Assembly (NCBI GenBank): GCA_030704615.1
Contig: CM060731.1
Location: forward strand, 93,166,756 to 93,230,755
Origin: Takakia lepidozioides
Lineage: Eukaryota > Streptophyta > Takakiopsida > Takakiales > Takakiaceae
Length of the DNA: 64,000 nt
Direction: 5' to 3'
In this document: positions 46,601 through 58,600 of the stretch, piece after piece
How the letters are laid out: each line of letters begins with the position of its first letter
How positions within the stretch are numbered: position 1 is the stretch's first letter
Made by a program: the position numbers and the translations under genes
Notes under the pieces: generated by a model
The model's input: the letters and a program-made list of their open reading frames with translations, nothing else
What the model was told of the DNA's origin: nothing
The model's database searches: none

Positions 46601-49600
46601 AAGATGTGGAGAGTTGTCCATAACTTGTATGCTCACACCAAAGCTGGTCACTGTTAATGGACAGAAGTCTAACTTCTTTGACATAGACCAAGGTGTAGCT
46701 CAAGGATGTACCCTCTCCCCTCTGCTCTTCAATGTTTTCATCAATCAACTCCTCGAGGATGTGGAAAGTGAGGGATTTGGGTTAAGGGTGGGTGATGCCA
46801 CCATTCCAGCCCTTATGTGTGCGGATGACTTCGCAGGCATAAAGGAGACTACTTCCAACCTCCAGGAATTGATTGATTGCGCGAAGAGATACTTTGATCT
46901 TTGGGGGCTAGAGGCTAATGTCAGTAAATGTGCAGTGGTGGCATTCAACGACAGAGGAGAGGGAGGAAGTGATCTTAAGTGGCAGTTGGGTAGCCAAGAG
47001 ATTCCAGTCCTCTCTTCCTACACATACCTGGGCGTTGAGTTTTCCTCCAACTGTAACTGGGATGCACATATCCAGAAAGTTGTTCAAACTGGCAAAGGCA
47101 AAGCGCTGAGTCTCACTAAATTTTTCCACTGCAGAGGGATTAACTCTGAGGTCAAGAAAACCTTGCTTTGTCGTGTTATTAGACCTGCCTTGGAGTACGC
47201 ATCTGCTATATGGGTTGATAACTCCAACCAGGCTAAGTCACTAGAATCCATTCAAGTGGGGGTGCTTAAGGACTGCATGTCAGCATGCTCCAAAACAGCC
47301 AATGTGGCTGTTCGGGGTGAGTTTGGCATCCCTTCCTTAAGTTCCCGACGAGATCAATTCAAGGTCAGATGGTGGGGTCAGTTGCAACACGTCCAACACC
47401 AGATATCCTAAGTTAATAGACTCTATATCTTGGAAACAGGACCGCCCTGTCAGACAGGCTAAGTCCTGGCAGAAGAGAGTAGAAGAGATTCTCAAGGATC
47501 TGAATCTGGACCCGCAAGTCTTGACCCTGTTGGATAAATCTGATTTAGAGACTGTAGTGTCCAAAGCCATGTCTGTTACCAGAAAATTGTCTGATGAAAA
47601 TGAAGTTAGGCAGAAAACTTCCCTGAACCTGTTTCCAGTCTGTGACATGGGGGAGGACATCATGGATGACCTCAAGGGTCTACCCACTCTCGGCACCAAA
47701 CTGAAATTTAAACTCAGGGCAGGAAGCCTACCTTTGAACAGTAAACAGAAGCAGAGAGGAAAGGGAGAGTGCAATTGCCCGTTGTGTGGGCAACCCGAAG
47801 ACAATATTCATTTTCTGATTCACTGCCCGGGGTACTCTCACCAGAGAGACGCTCTCCTCCAATCTATCAAGAGAATTGTGCCTGTACCTATGTTTACCAA
47901 CTTTGAAAGTCTCGAGGCTGAGCCAAAAGCCCAGGCCCTTCTGGGGCCTAGTTACTGGGCAAACCACACACAGCAGATTGATGCTTGAGTGAAGGGATTT
48001 CTGGAGGATATCTGGAAAACCCGAATCAATGTTCTTTATCAAGGTAAGTCTTACTATCAACGTCAGCCCCTGACAGAGGTAGGTTCTGTCCCATTGTGTT
48101 CCGCTCAAACTGGGCGCGGGGTCAATGGCCACAAGGCTATGGCAAACAACGTCTTATGAGTACATTCTATCTTCTTTTCTCTCCCTGTCCTCTAGGAAGC
48201 CTATTGACATTGGGTGGACTTGAAACGGGAGTACATTAATGTCTCTGTGACTAAATGCCGGCCTTGTGACCTCGTGTCCTTGTTTGTTTCGACCTGAAGC
48301 GCTTTGCTTCAGGTAAGGTAGTGCATTGGATTTAGTTGGAAAGCTTGGGGCCTTTCCCTCTTTAGAATATGCCTACACGGGCCATTCCCTGCAACTCCCT
48401 GGAGTGTGATCTCTGAATGGTAACAAGCGGACTCCTACCGCTTGGGGGCAGCCCCTCCACCCAAATTGGGCAGTCGTATGCTCTGTCTAGCATACGATGT
48501 GTCCTTTAAAACTACATGCTCTAGCTTAGGCTTGGATTTCATGGCTAATGGTACCATCTCGAGACTTGATAACAGGGGTACGTTGAAGGTTGCAATGACC
48601 AAAAGTGCTTCTAATAGAGTCCCGCATCAATTCAATCTCAAAGAAGTTCATCCCTTGACTGGCTGGAGAGCGGTCTTAGACATTGGTGATTCAACGGGGC
48701 GCTCTAGGAAGACAACCAAGGGCAACAACTTCAACTTGAGAGTTTCTAATCGGTTTGATGCTCTGGATGAGGTTGAATCCAAACAGCCAGAAGGACAAGA
48801 TGCCCCTAAGTGTACGGAACCTGAACGTCCTGAATCTGAAGGATTTGGTACTCTGAATGGTTTACCAATCCTCAAGGTTTACACAAGACGAACAAATTCT
48901 ATACACAGGGTAATGTCCCCAAGCCGTCAGATGGACAATCTGTCCCTAAGTGTGCAGAGCCTGAACGTCGTGTAACTGAAGGATTTGGTACTCTAAATGG
49001 TTTACCAATCCTCAAAGTCTACACAAGACGAGCAAAATCTATACACGGGGTAATTGTCCCCAAGCAGTCTGACGGACAATCTGCCCCTATGTGTGCGGAG
49101 CCTGTGCGTCGTGTAACTGAAAGATTTGGTACCCTGAATGGTTTACCAATTCTCAAAGTTTACACAAGACGAGCAAAATCTACACATGGGGTAACTGTCC
49201 CCCCTTTCCAGAACGGTTGGCCGTCCAGGAGCAATCACAAGCTACGTAGACGACAAACAATTCACACGCAAAGGGCTGGCTTGCGGCTGGCCACTTTCAA
49301 CTTCTCAGGGTTGACCAACCAAAGGAAACAACTTGAAGTGGGACAAGTTCTTCGGACTAATGATATTCATATCTGTGCTGGGCAAGAAACATGGGAAACG
49401 TCGGATAAACTGGTTGGAGATGTCATTGGTTATAAATGGGCAGGTAAGATGTGTACTCTCAAGGCAGCCTCTGCCAAACGCGGTCAAAAAGGGGTCGGAT
49501 TCTTTGTCCGTGATTTCTTGTTTGACAATTGTGAAATTATCAACAAGGGTTTGAGGTACGAGCATAGTATCTGGCTAAAACTGAATTTGAAGGGCGGCAT

Positions 49601-52600
49601 GAGTACAAAGGACCTCTTTGTTGGTTGTGTTTACATGCCCACAGAGGGGACCCTTAGTGCTGACGCAGACAAGGCCTTCGAAGATGTAAAGCTGGACTGT
49701 GCTTCGTTCCTTGCCAAAGGTCAGGTGGTACTATTGGGGGACTTCAATGCCCGGGTGGGCAAAGGGATCCATCAGGACGATATCATTGGACCTTTTGGTG
49801 AGGACGAGCTGAATTCTAATGGCAGACGGTTAATTAACTGTCTAGAAGAGCTTCAGCTTTTGACCTTGAATAACAGGACAAGAGGTGACCAAGTGCAGTG
49901 GACTCGTGAGAAATCCCAAACTGGGGAACGTTCCATTGTGGACTATATCATAATGGACAAAATTTTGTTCCCCCAGTGTGCCAATGTGTTGATCGACAGA
50001 ACTGATATTGGTACCTCTGACCACTTCCTGGTTTGGACTGAGATCAAAAGGTGTTTTCCCACCACCAAGAGATCTGTGAAACGTTCATTCGGAAGTGGCG
50101 CATAGAAAAATTCCACAATGAGGAGGTCAAGGCTGAGTACGTCCAGGCCTTGCAAGAGGCTCTCCCTCATTTTGTCCAATCGCTCCAAGAACTTCAGTCA
50201 CGCTCTGTTAACGCAAGAAATGAAGTCGAAAGGCAGTGGACTCTTGGGAGAGTTTCGTTTCCTCCGTGGCTGACAAGATCATTGGGAGGAAACTAATTGT
50301 CTGCGGTAGAGCAGTTAATTGGTGGACTAATGAGATTAAACTCAAGATAGCTGAGAGACGAGCCCTCTATAAAGAGTGCTGCAATTTGGAAACCAACAGA
50401 GAATTGTGGGCGAGGTACTACCAGCTCCGTAAAGATATCAATCAGCTTGTTAGGTCTCAGAAGAAATTATACTGGGACAAGTTATACAGTGAAATAAACT
50501 CAAACCACCATGGTGGTAATGACAAGAAATTCTGGTTGGCCCTTCAACGTTTGTACAAGCCGAAAAACGGTCAGCAAGTACAAGCGCTGAAGACTACTAA
50601 AGGTGCAGTGGTGACTTCATCGGTTGACATTGTCAAAACCTTTGAAACTCACTACAGTATCCTTGGCAGAACTTCTAGGTCTAACAGTGAGGGGTCTTCT
50701 GCTGAATGGAGGGACACAGTTGGAAAAACTGTTCCTATGATTCAAAACAGCCCTGATGAACTGGAGTATATTTCAATGGCTTATAATGCTCCCATTAGTT
50801 CTTCTGAGATTGTGGAAGCAATTGAACATTTAAATGGATATAAAGCTGGTGGACCTGATGGTATTGTCAACGAGCTTATCAAGCACGGTGGCGATCCCAT
50901 GATAGAGGCCCTAGTTCTCCTCTTTAACCTTATCTGGAAGACTGAAATGATCCCCTTTCGCTGGCGACAGGGGGTCATTGTCAATCTATACAAGAAGGGT
51001 GACAGAGAAGAACCGGGGAACTACCGTGGCATCACGCTCCTCAATGCTGTTGGCAAGACATTCTGCAGAGTTATAAGTACTCGTCTCGAGGTTGATCTGG
51101 AGTCTAGAGGTTGTTTCCACGAAGGCCAAGCTGGCTTTCGGCGAAACAGGGGCTGTGTGGATCATATCTTCACTCTAAGCCAGATTATCCAGGGAAGGAA
51201 AAAAGAAGGGAAACCCACTTATGTCTTTTTCCTGGATGTCAAAAAGGCTTATGGAGAAATGGCCTATTGTTCCGCCTCTGGTCTTGTAAGGGAAAGATGT
51301 GGAGAGTTGTCCACAACTTGTATGCTCACACCAAAAGCTGTGTCACTGTTAACGGACAGAAGTCCAACTTCTTTGACATAGACCAAGGTGTAGCTCAAGG
51401 ATGTACTCTCTCCCCTCTGCTCTTCAATGTTTTCATCAATCAACTCCTCGAGGATGTGGAAAGTGAGGGATTTGGGTTAAGGGTGGGTGATACCACCATA
51501 CCAGCCCTTATGTTTGCGGATGACTTCGCAGGCATAGGGGAGACTCCAACCAATCTCCAGGAGTTGATTGATTGCGCGAAGAGATACTTTGATCTTTGGG
51601 GGCTAGAGGCTAATGTCAGCAAATGTGCAGTGGTAGCATTCAACGACAGAGGAGAGGGAGGAAGTGATCTTAAGTGGCAGTGGGGTAGCCAAGAGATCCC
51701 GGTCCTCCCTTCCTACACTTACCTGGGCGTTGAGTTCTCCTCCAATTGTAATTGGGATGCACATATCCGGAAAGTTGTTCAAACTGGCAAGGGCAAAGCT
51801 CTGGGGCTCACTAAATTTTTCCACTGCAGAGGGGTCAACTCTGAGGTTAAGAAAACCATGCTTTGTCGCGTTATTAGACCTGCCTTGGAGTACGGATCTG
51901 CTATATGGGTTGATAACTCCAACCAGGCTAAGTCTCTAGAATCCATTCAAGTGGGGGTGCTTAAGGAGTGTATGTCAGCATGCTCCAAAACAGCCAATGT
52001 GGCTGTTCGGGGTGAGTTTGGCATTCCGTCCTTAAGCTCCCGACGAGATGAATTCAAGGTCAGATGGTGGGGTCAGCTGCAACATATGCCCAACACCAGA
52101 TATCCTAAGTTAATCGACTCTATATCTTGGAAACAGGACCGCCCTGTCAAACAGGCTAAGTCCTGGCAGAAGAGAGTAGAAGAGATCCTCAAGGACCTGG
52201 ACCTGGATCCGCAAGTCTTGACCCTGCTGGATAAATCTGACTTAGAGGCTGTAGTGTCCTCAGCCATGTCTGTTGCCATGAGATTGTCTGATGAAAATGA
52301 AGTTAGGCAGAAAACTTCCCTGAACTTGTTTCCAGTCTGTGACATGGGGGAGGACATCTTGGATGACCTCAAGGGTCTACCCACTCTCGGCACTAGACTG
52401 AAATTTAAACTCAGGGCAGGAAGCCTACCTTTGAACAGCAAACAGAAGCAGAGAGGAAAGGGAGAGTGCAATTGCCCGTTGTGTGGGCAATCTGAAGACA
52501 GTATTCATTTTCTGATACACTGTCCGGGGTTCTCTCACCAAAGAGACGCTCTCTTCAAATCTATCAAGGGAATTGTGCCTGTACCCCTGTTTACCAACTT

Positions 52601-55600
52601 TGAAAGTCTCGAGGCTGAGCCAAAAGCCCAGGCCCTCCTGAGGCCTAGTTTTTGGGCAAATCACACACAGCAGATTGATGCTTGTGTGAAGGGATTTCTA
52701 GAGGATATCTGGAAAACCCGGATTAATTCGTTATATGGAGGTAAGTCTTACTACCAACATCAGCCCCTGACAGAGGTAGGTTCTGTTCCTTTTGTTCCCG
52801 CTCAAACTGGGCGCGGGGTCAATGGCCACAAGGCTACGGCAAACAACGTCTTATGAGTACAATCTATCTTCTTCTTTTCACCTCAGTCTGAACCAGTGTT
52901 GAGCGGATATAGAGTCATCAGGACATCAACAGCAGGATATCAACCCGGATATCAAAGTATCCGGAGCCGGAACCGGCATTTTTTAGGACCCGGGCTAGAT
53001 GCATAACCGGCGGATATGAAAGTGGAAAAATTATTCTATACCCGGTGCAACACCTGGCGGCTATCCAGCCAATACCCGTCAATACCCAGCGGATATCCGG
53101 CCTAAAATCAATAACCGGATGCATACCTGGATCCGCTGTTTATCATGTTGGTAATACCCGGAACTGGCGGATATCTAAAACCAAAAAAAATTTATAGCCG
53201 GAACCGGCAGCGGATACTAAAAAAATTTAATACCCGCCGAACACTGGTCTGAACATGAACTCTGTAAAAGCCCCTTCCTAACGACGCCCAGACTCAAATT
53301 TGCACACCTTCACCATGGTTTCGTGCACAGCTGGCTTGTCCAGGTACTCCCGAGCCTTTGCTGCTGCATGAGCCTGTTTGCACAGTCCAATTCACACAAA
53401 ACCTTTACACAACAATCTAACCCCTCCCTCCTCCTCTCCAACTTCTGCAGTATCAAATAGAACCCATACAGGAAGCAACTTAGTGTACCATAGAGCATAG
53501 CATGTTAAATAACATATAGACAGAGTCAATAGCAAATAATGGAAAGCTTCCTCAGTACAGGCCATTAATACTTCTACATAATCTGCCATATGAGGCAATG
53601 CTAACATACAAGGAAAAAATGCATCATATCCACGGCAGTTTTCAAAGAAATAAGTTGCACATTCGAGATACTCCAACCCAGAAAACAGGCTGTGCCTGCA
53701 ACCATGATCAAGGCAGTCAAACAAGCTTTCTGTTCATTAAGGATACCTGGAGGTCTTCATTGTTGGTCACAAACTGAACGACGCGATACCAAATGTCATC
53801 ACTAACAAAGTCGCCAGCTTTCTCGATTAGCTGCAGTATCACATCAACATACCTGCATACAAGCAGCCATCAAACAATATCTTGCTTACGAGGCGGTAAC
53901 CTAGTGCAAAAAAGCAACTGTCTACCTCATTGATATCAACTATCTTACAATGCTTTGAGTGAAATGGTTAGGTAAGCTTAAAGAGTTGAGGGACTACAGA
54001 TTGATGTCATGACTACCGTGAACAGGAAGAGAAAGTAAATGTATTTTAACATAGGTATGATGATTAAAATTTCCATCGGCACTTCCAAAGAAACGTATTT
54101 GCCCCAAGTGTTCAGTACCACGAAAGATCTGGAGCAAACTTTTCCGCAAGAATAGCAGCCTTCAGTGCCAGCTCCTCTCGGATGCCAAAGTCTGCTGTTG
54201 TCAGATACTGTAGGCCAGCCAAACAATATAGCAATGTGGGTAATTGGGGAGGCCAGAGAAAAGAACAAAAAATAAGTTATAACATCCATCAAGAATCCCA
54301 AAGGCCCGTGCAACATTGTAAAACAAGGGAAAACCAAAAGATCACAAGAATAACAGAAGAAAGACATAAGGACTCAGAGAAATAAGGAAAGGAACTTCAT
54401 AATGTTCTTGCGAAGTCCAGAGAGCCAGAGAAACAGGGACAGAGAGATTCCCAACATAATATTGATACTTCCACAATTACGCGTATGTTTGCTAAATCTG
54501 AGGAAAGCCTGCTGTACCTGCAAGAGCTCTTCCACAATTTCCTTGGCATTGCTCACATCACACATGCCGTATAGCAGATCCAGTGAGCGCCTCCTAATAC
54601 TGCCACAGCACCATCCCAAGGCCCCTTTCAGTTGTCTCTCTATCTTTCTCATTCTCTCTCAACACACAGAAGAGAGCCAAGACCCCTTAGACAACAAAGA
54701 AGACAGCACCGTCGTGTTCCCCAGGTAAGTGTCAGGAAAAGCCCTGAATCCTTAACTGAGGCTGGACAGGAACTGACAAGCAAGCACCCTTTCTCTCTCT
54801 CCCTCTCTTCCTCTCTCTTGTCAAGAGGTGACCAAGTGCAGTGGACTCGTGAGAAACCCCAAACTGGGGAACGTTCCATTGTGGACTATATTATAATGGA
54901 CAAAATTTTGTTCCCCCAGTGTGCCAATGTGTTGATCGACAGAACTGATATTGGTACCTCTGACCACTTCCTGGTTTGGACTGAGATCAAAAGGTGTTTT
55001 CCCACCACCAAGAGATCTGTGAAACGTTCGATTCGGAAGTGGCGCATAGTAAAATTCCACAATGAGGAGGTCAAGGCTGAGTACGTCCAGGCCTTGCAAG
55101 AGGCTCTCCCTCATTTTGTCCAATCGCTCCAAGAACTTCAGTCACGCTCTTGCAAGAAATGAAGTCGAAAGGGCAGTGGACTCTTGGGAGAGTTTCGTTT
55201 CCTCCGTGGCTGACAAGATCATTGGGAGGAAACTAATTGTCTGCGGTAGAGCAGTTAATTGGTGGACTAATGAGATTAAACTCAAGATAGCTGAGAGACG
55301 AGCCCTCTATAAAGAGTGCTGCAATTTGGAAACCAACAGAGAATTGTGGGCGAGGTACTACCAGCTCCGTAAAGATATCAATCAGCTTGTTAGGTCTCAG
55401 AAGAAATTATACTGGGACAAGTTATACAGTGAAATAAACTCAAACCACCATGGTGGTAATGACAAGAAATTCTGGTTGGCCCTTCAACGTTTGTACAAAC
55501 CGAAAAACGGTCAGCAAGTACAAGCGCTGAAGACTACTAAAGGTGCAGTGGTGACTTCATCGGTTGACATTGTCAAAACCTTTGAAACTCACTACAGTAT

Positions 55601-58600
55601 CCTTGGCAGAACTTCTAGGTCTAACAGTGAGGGGTCTTCTGCTGAATGGAGGGACACAGTTGGAAAAACTGTTCCTATGATTCAAAACAGCCCTGATGAA
55701 CTGGAGTATATTTCAATGGCTTATAATGCTCCCATTAGTTCTTCTGAGATTGTGGAAGCAATTGAACATTTAAATGGATATAAAGCTGGTGGACCTGATG
55801 GTATTGTCAACGAGCTTATCAAGCACGGTGGCGATCCCATGATAGAGGCCCTAGTTCTCCTCTTTAACCTTATCTGGAAGACTGAAATGATCCCCTTTCG
55901 CTGGCGACAGGGGGTCATTGTCAATCTATACAAGAACCGGGGAACTACCGTGGCATCACGCTCCTCAATGCTGTTGGCAAGACATTCTGCAGAGTTATAA
56001 GTACTCGTCTCGAGGTTGATCTGGAGTCTAGACGTTGTTTCCACGAAGGCCAAGCTGGCTTTCGGCGAAACAGGGGCTGTGTGGATCATATCTTCACTCT
56101 AAGCCAGATTATCCAGGGAAGGAAAAAAGAAGGGAAACCCACTTATGTCTGTTTCCTGGATGTCAAAAAGGCTTATGGAGAAATGGCCTATTGTTCCGCC
56201 TCTGGTCTTGTAAGGGAAAGATGTGGAGAGTTGTCCACAACTTGTATGCTCACACCAAGAGCTGTGTCACTGTTAACGGACAGAAGTCCAACTTCTTTGA
56301 CATAGACCAAGGTGTAGCTCAAGGATGTACTCTCTCCCCTCTGCTCTTCAATGTTTTCATCAATCAACTCCTCGAGGATGTGGAAAGTGAGGGATTTGGG
56401 TTAAGGGTGGGTGATACCACCATACCAGCCCTTATGTTTGCGGATGACTTTGCAGGCATAGGGGAGACTCCAACCAATCTCCAGGAGTTGATTGATTGCG
56501 CGAAGAGATACTTTGATCTTTGGGGGCTAGAGGCTAATGTCAGCAAATGTGCAGTGGTAGCATTCAACGACAGAGGAGAGGGAGGAAGTGATCTTAAGTG
56601 GCAGTGGGGTAGCCAAGAGATCCCGGTCCTCCCTTCCTACACTTACCTGGGCGTTGAGTTCTCCTCCAATTGTAATTGGGATGCACATATCCGGAAAGTT
56701 GTTCAAACTGGCTAGGGCAAAGCTCTGGGGCTCACTAAATTTTTCCACTGCAGAGGGGTCAACTCTGAGGTTAAGAAAACCATGCTTTGTCGCGTTATTA
56801 GACCTGCCTTGGAGTACGGATCTGCTATATGGGTTGATAACTCCAACCAGGCTAAGTCTCTAGAATCCATTCAAGTGGGGGTGCTTAAGGAGTGTATGTC
56901 AGCATGCTCCAAAACAGCCAATGTGGCTGTTCGGGGTGAGTTTGGCATTCCGTCCTTAAGCTCCCGACGAGATGAATTTAAGGTCAGATGGTGGGGTCAG
57001 CTGCAACATATGCCCAACACCAGATATCCTAAGTTAATCGACTCTATATCTTGGAAACAGGACCGCCCTGTCAAACAGGCTAAGTCCTGGCAGAAGAGAG
57101 TAGAAGAGATCCTCAAGGACCTGGACCTGGATCCGCAAGTCTTGACCCTGCTGGATAAATCTGACTTAGAGGCTGTAGTGTCCTCAGCCATGTCTGTTGC
57201 CATGAGATTGTCTGATGAAAATGAAGTTAGGCAGAAAACTTCCCTGAACTTGTTTCCAGTCTGTGACATGGGGGAGGACATCTTGGATGACCTCAAGGGT
57301 CTACCCACTCTCGGCACTAGACTGAAATTTAAACTCAGGGCAGGAAGCCTACCTTTGAACAGCAAACAGAAGCAGAGAGGAAAGGGAGAGTGCAATTGCC
57401 CGTTGTGTGGGCAATCTGAAGACAGTATTCATTTTCTGATACACTGTCCGGGGTTCTCTCACCAAAGAGACGCTCTCTTCAAATCTATCAAGGGAATTGT
57501 GCCTGTACCCCTGTTTACCAACTTTGAAAGTCTCGAGGCTGAGCCAAAAGCCCAGGCCCTCCTGAGGCCTAGTTTTTGGGCAAATCACACACAGCAGATT
57601 GATGCTTGTGTGAAGGGATTTCTAGAGGATATCTGGAAAACCCGGATTAATTCTTTATATGGAGGTAAGTCTTACTACCAATGTCAGCCCCTGACAGAGG
57701 TAGGTTCTGTCCCTTTTGTTCCCGCTCAAACTGGGCGCGGGGTCAATGGCCACAAGGCTACGGCAAACAACGTCTTATGAGTACAATCTCTCTTCCTCTC
57801 TATTTCCCCGGTGGCTTAGCTTCAGGAGGCCCGTCTCTATGTGCCACAATCTTTCTTTTCCATCACATTTTTTGACTGTTTTGTGGACTTTATAGAGCTT
57901 GGTTCATTTTCTTTCTTTCCTTTTCTCTCTCTATTTTCCTCCATGATGTTATGAGTCATGTTGACTTGAAGGCCCACAACAACTGGTGTAATACAATTGC
58001 AGTAACCGATAATGCAATTGCCAAGTCCGCAGGGTGAGGGATTGTAGACTTTGGCAAATGAGTGATGACTCTCAGGGCTCGTCTCCGAAGATAAGACCTC
58101 TACAGAGCATGGTACATCCTATAGATACCTGAAACACACCAGATATATACACGGGGAAAAATACCTAATGTCAGGGTCCTTAAGAGAGGTGATAATTTGT
58201 GCTTGATGCTTCTTGATACTGTCTTGCACATCTGCCACTAAAAGCATCCTTGTCATGTTTTCCTGCACTCATTCATGCACTGTCAGCAAATATGTTGTGA
58301 CTTCACTACTCAAATACTTGACCTGCTGGATCTAAGTATCCTATTTTCATCTCCAGAGAGATTGCTACTGCTTTCCAAGAAATGTCTCAACTCCCATCAA
58401 CTTGCCATAGGTTTATGATGGTTGACTTCAATTTACTTATCTCTTTCCCAAGCCATGAGGTTGCTAAGCAGGTAGATTGCCTAGGTTATAACTTACGTAC
58501 CAAGCCAAGATAGCGGATATTCGGCTCGCGTACAGCGATAAATTTGCCCAGCAAAGCTACACACTGCGACATCATTTCTTTTTCAGCGTCTAGATGCATT

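Larger units (their letters stand above)
48175..52862 (+). mobile_element. LINE, nearly full-length copy 1
   Basis: About 4.7 kb: leader (48,190-48,440), N-terminal part with three 47-codon repeats (48,801-49,210), AP-like endonuclease (49,270-50,060), RT (50,780-51,620), C-terminal cysteine domain (52,468-52,524) and 3' end GTCTTATGAGTACAATCT. It abuts the tail of the older copy, and its right flank repeats TCTATCTTCTTC, so it probably inserted next to that tail. It is a non-LTR retrotransposon of the endonuclease plus RT type; the clade is not assigned. Confidence 0.88.

Noticed and set aside
51111-52856. 581-codon ORF as a host protein
   Set aside because: It contains LINE RT boxes ([14 protein letters not shown]) and a near-identical copy exists at 56.0-57.8 kb.
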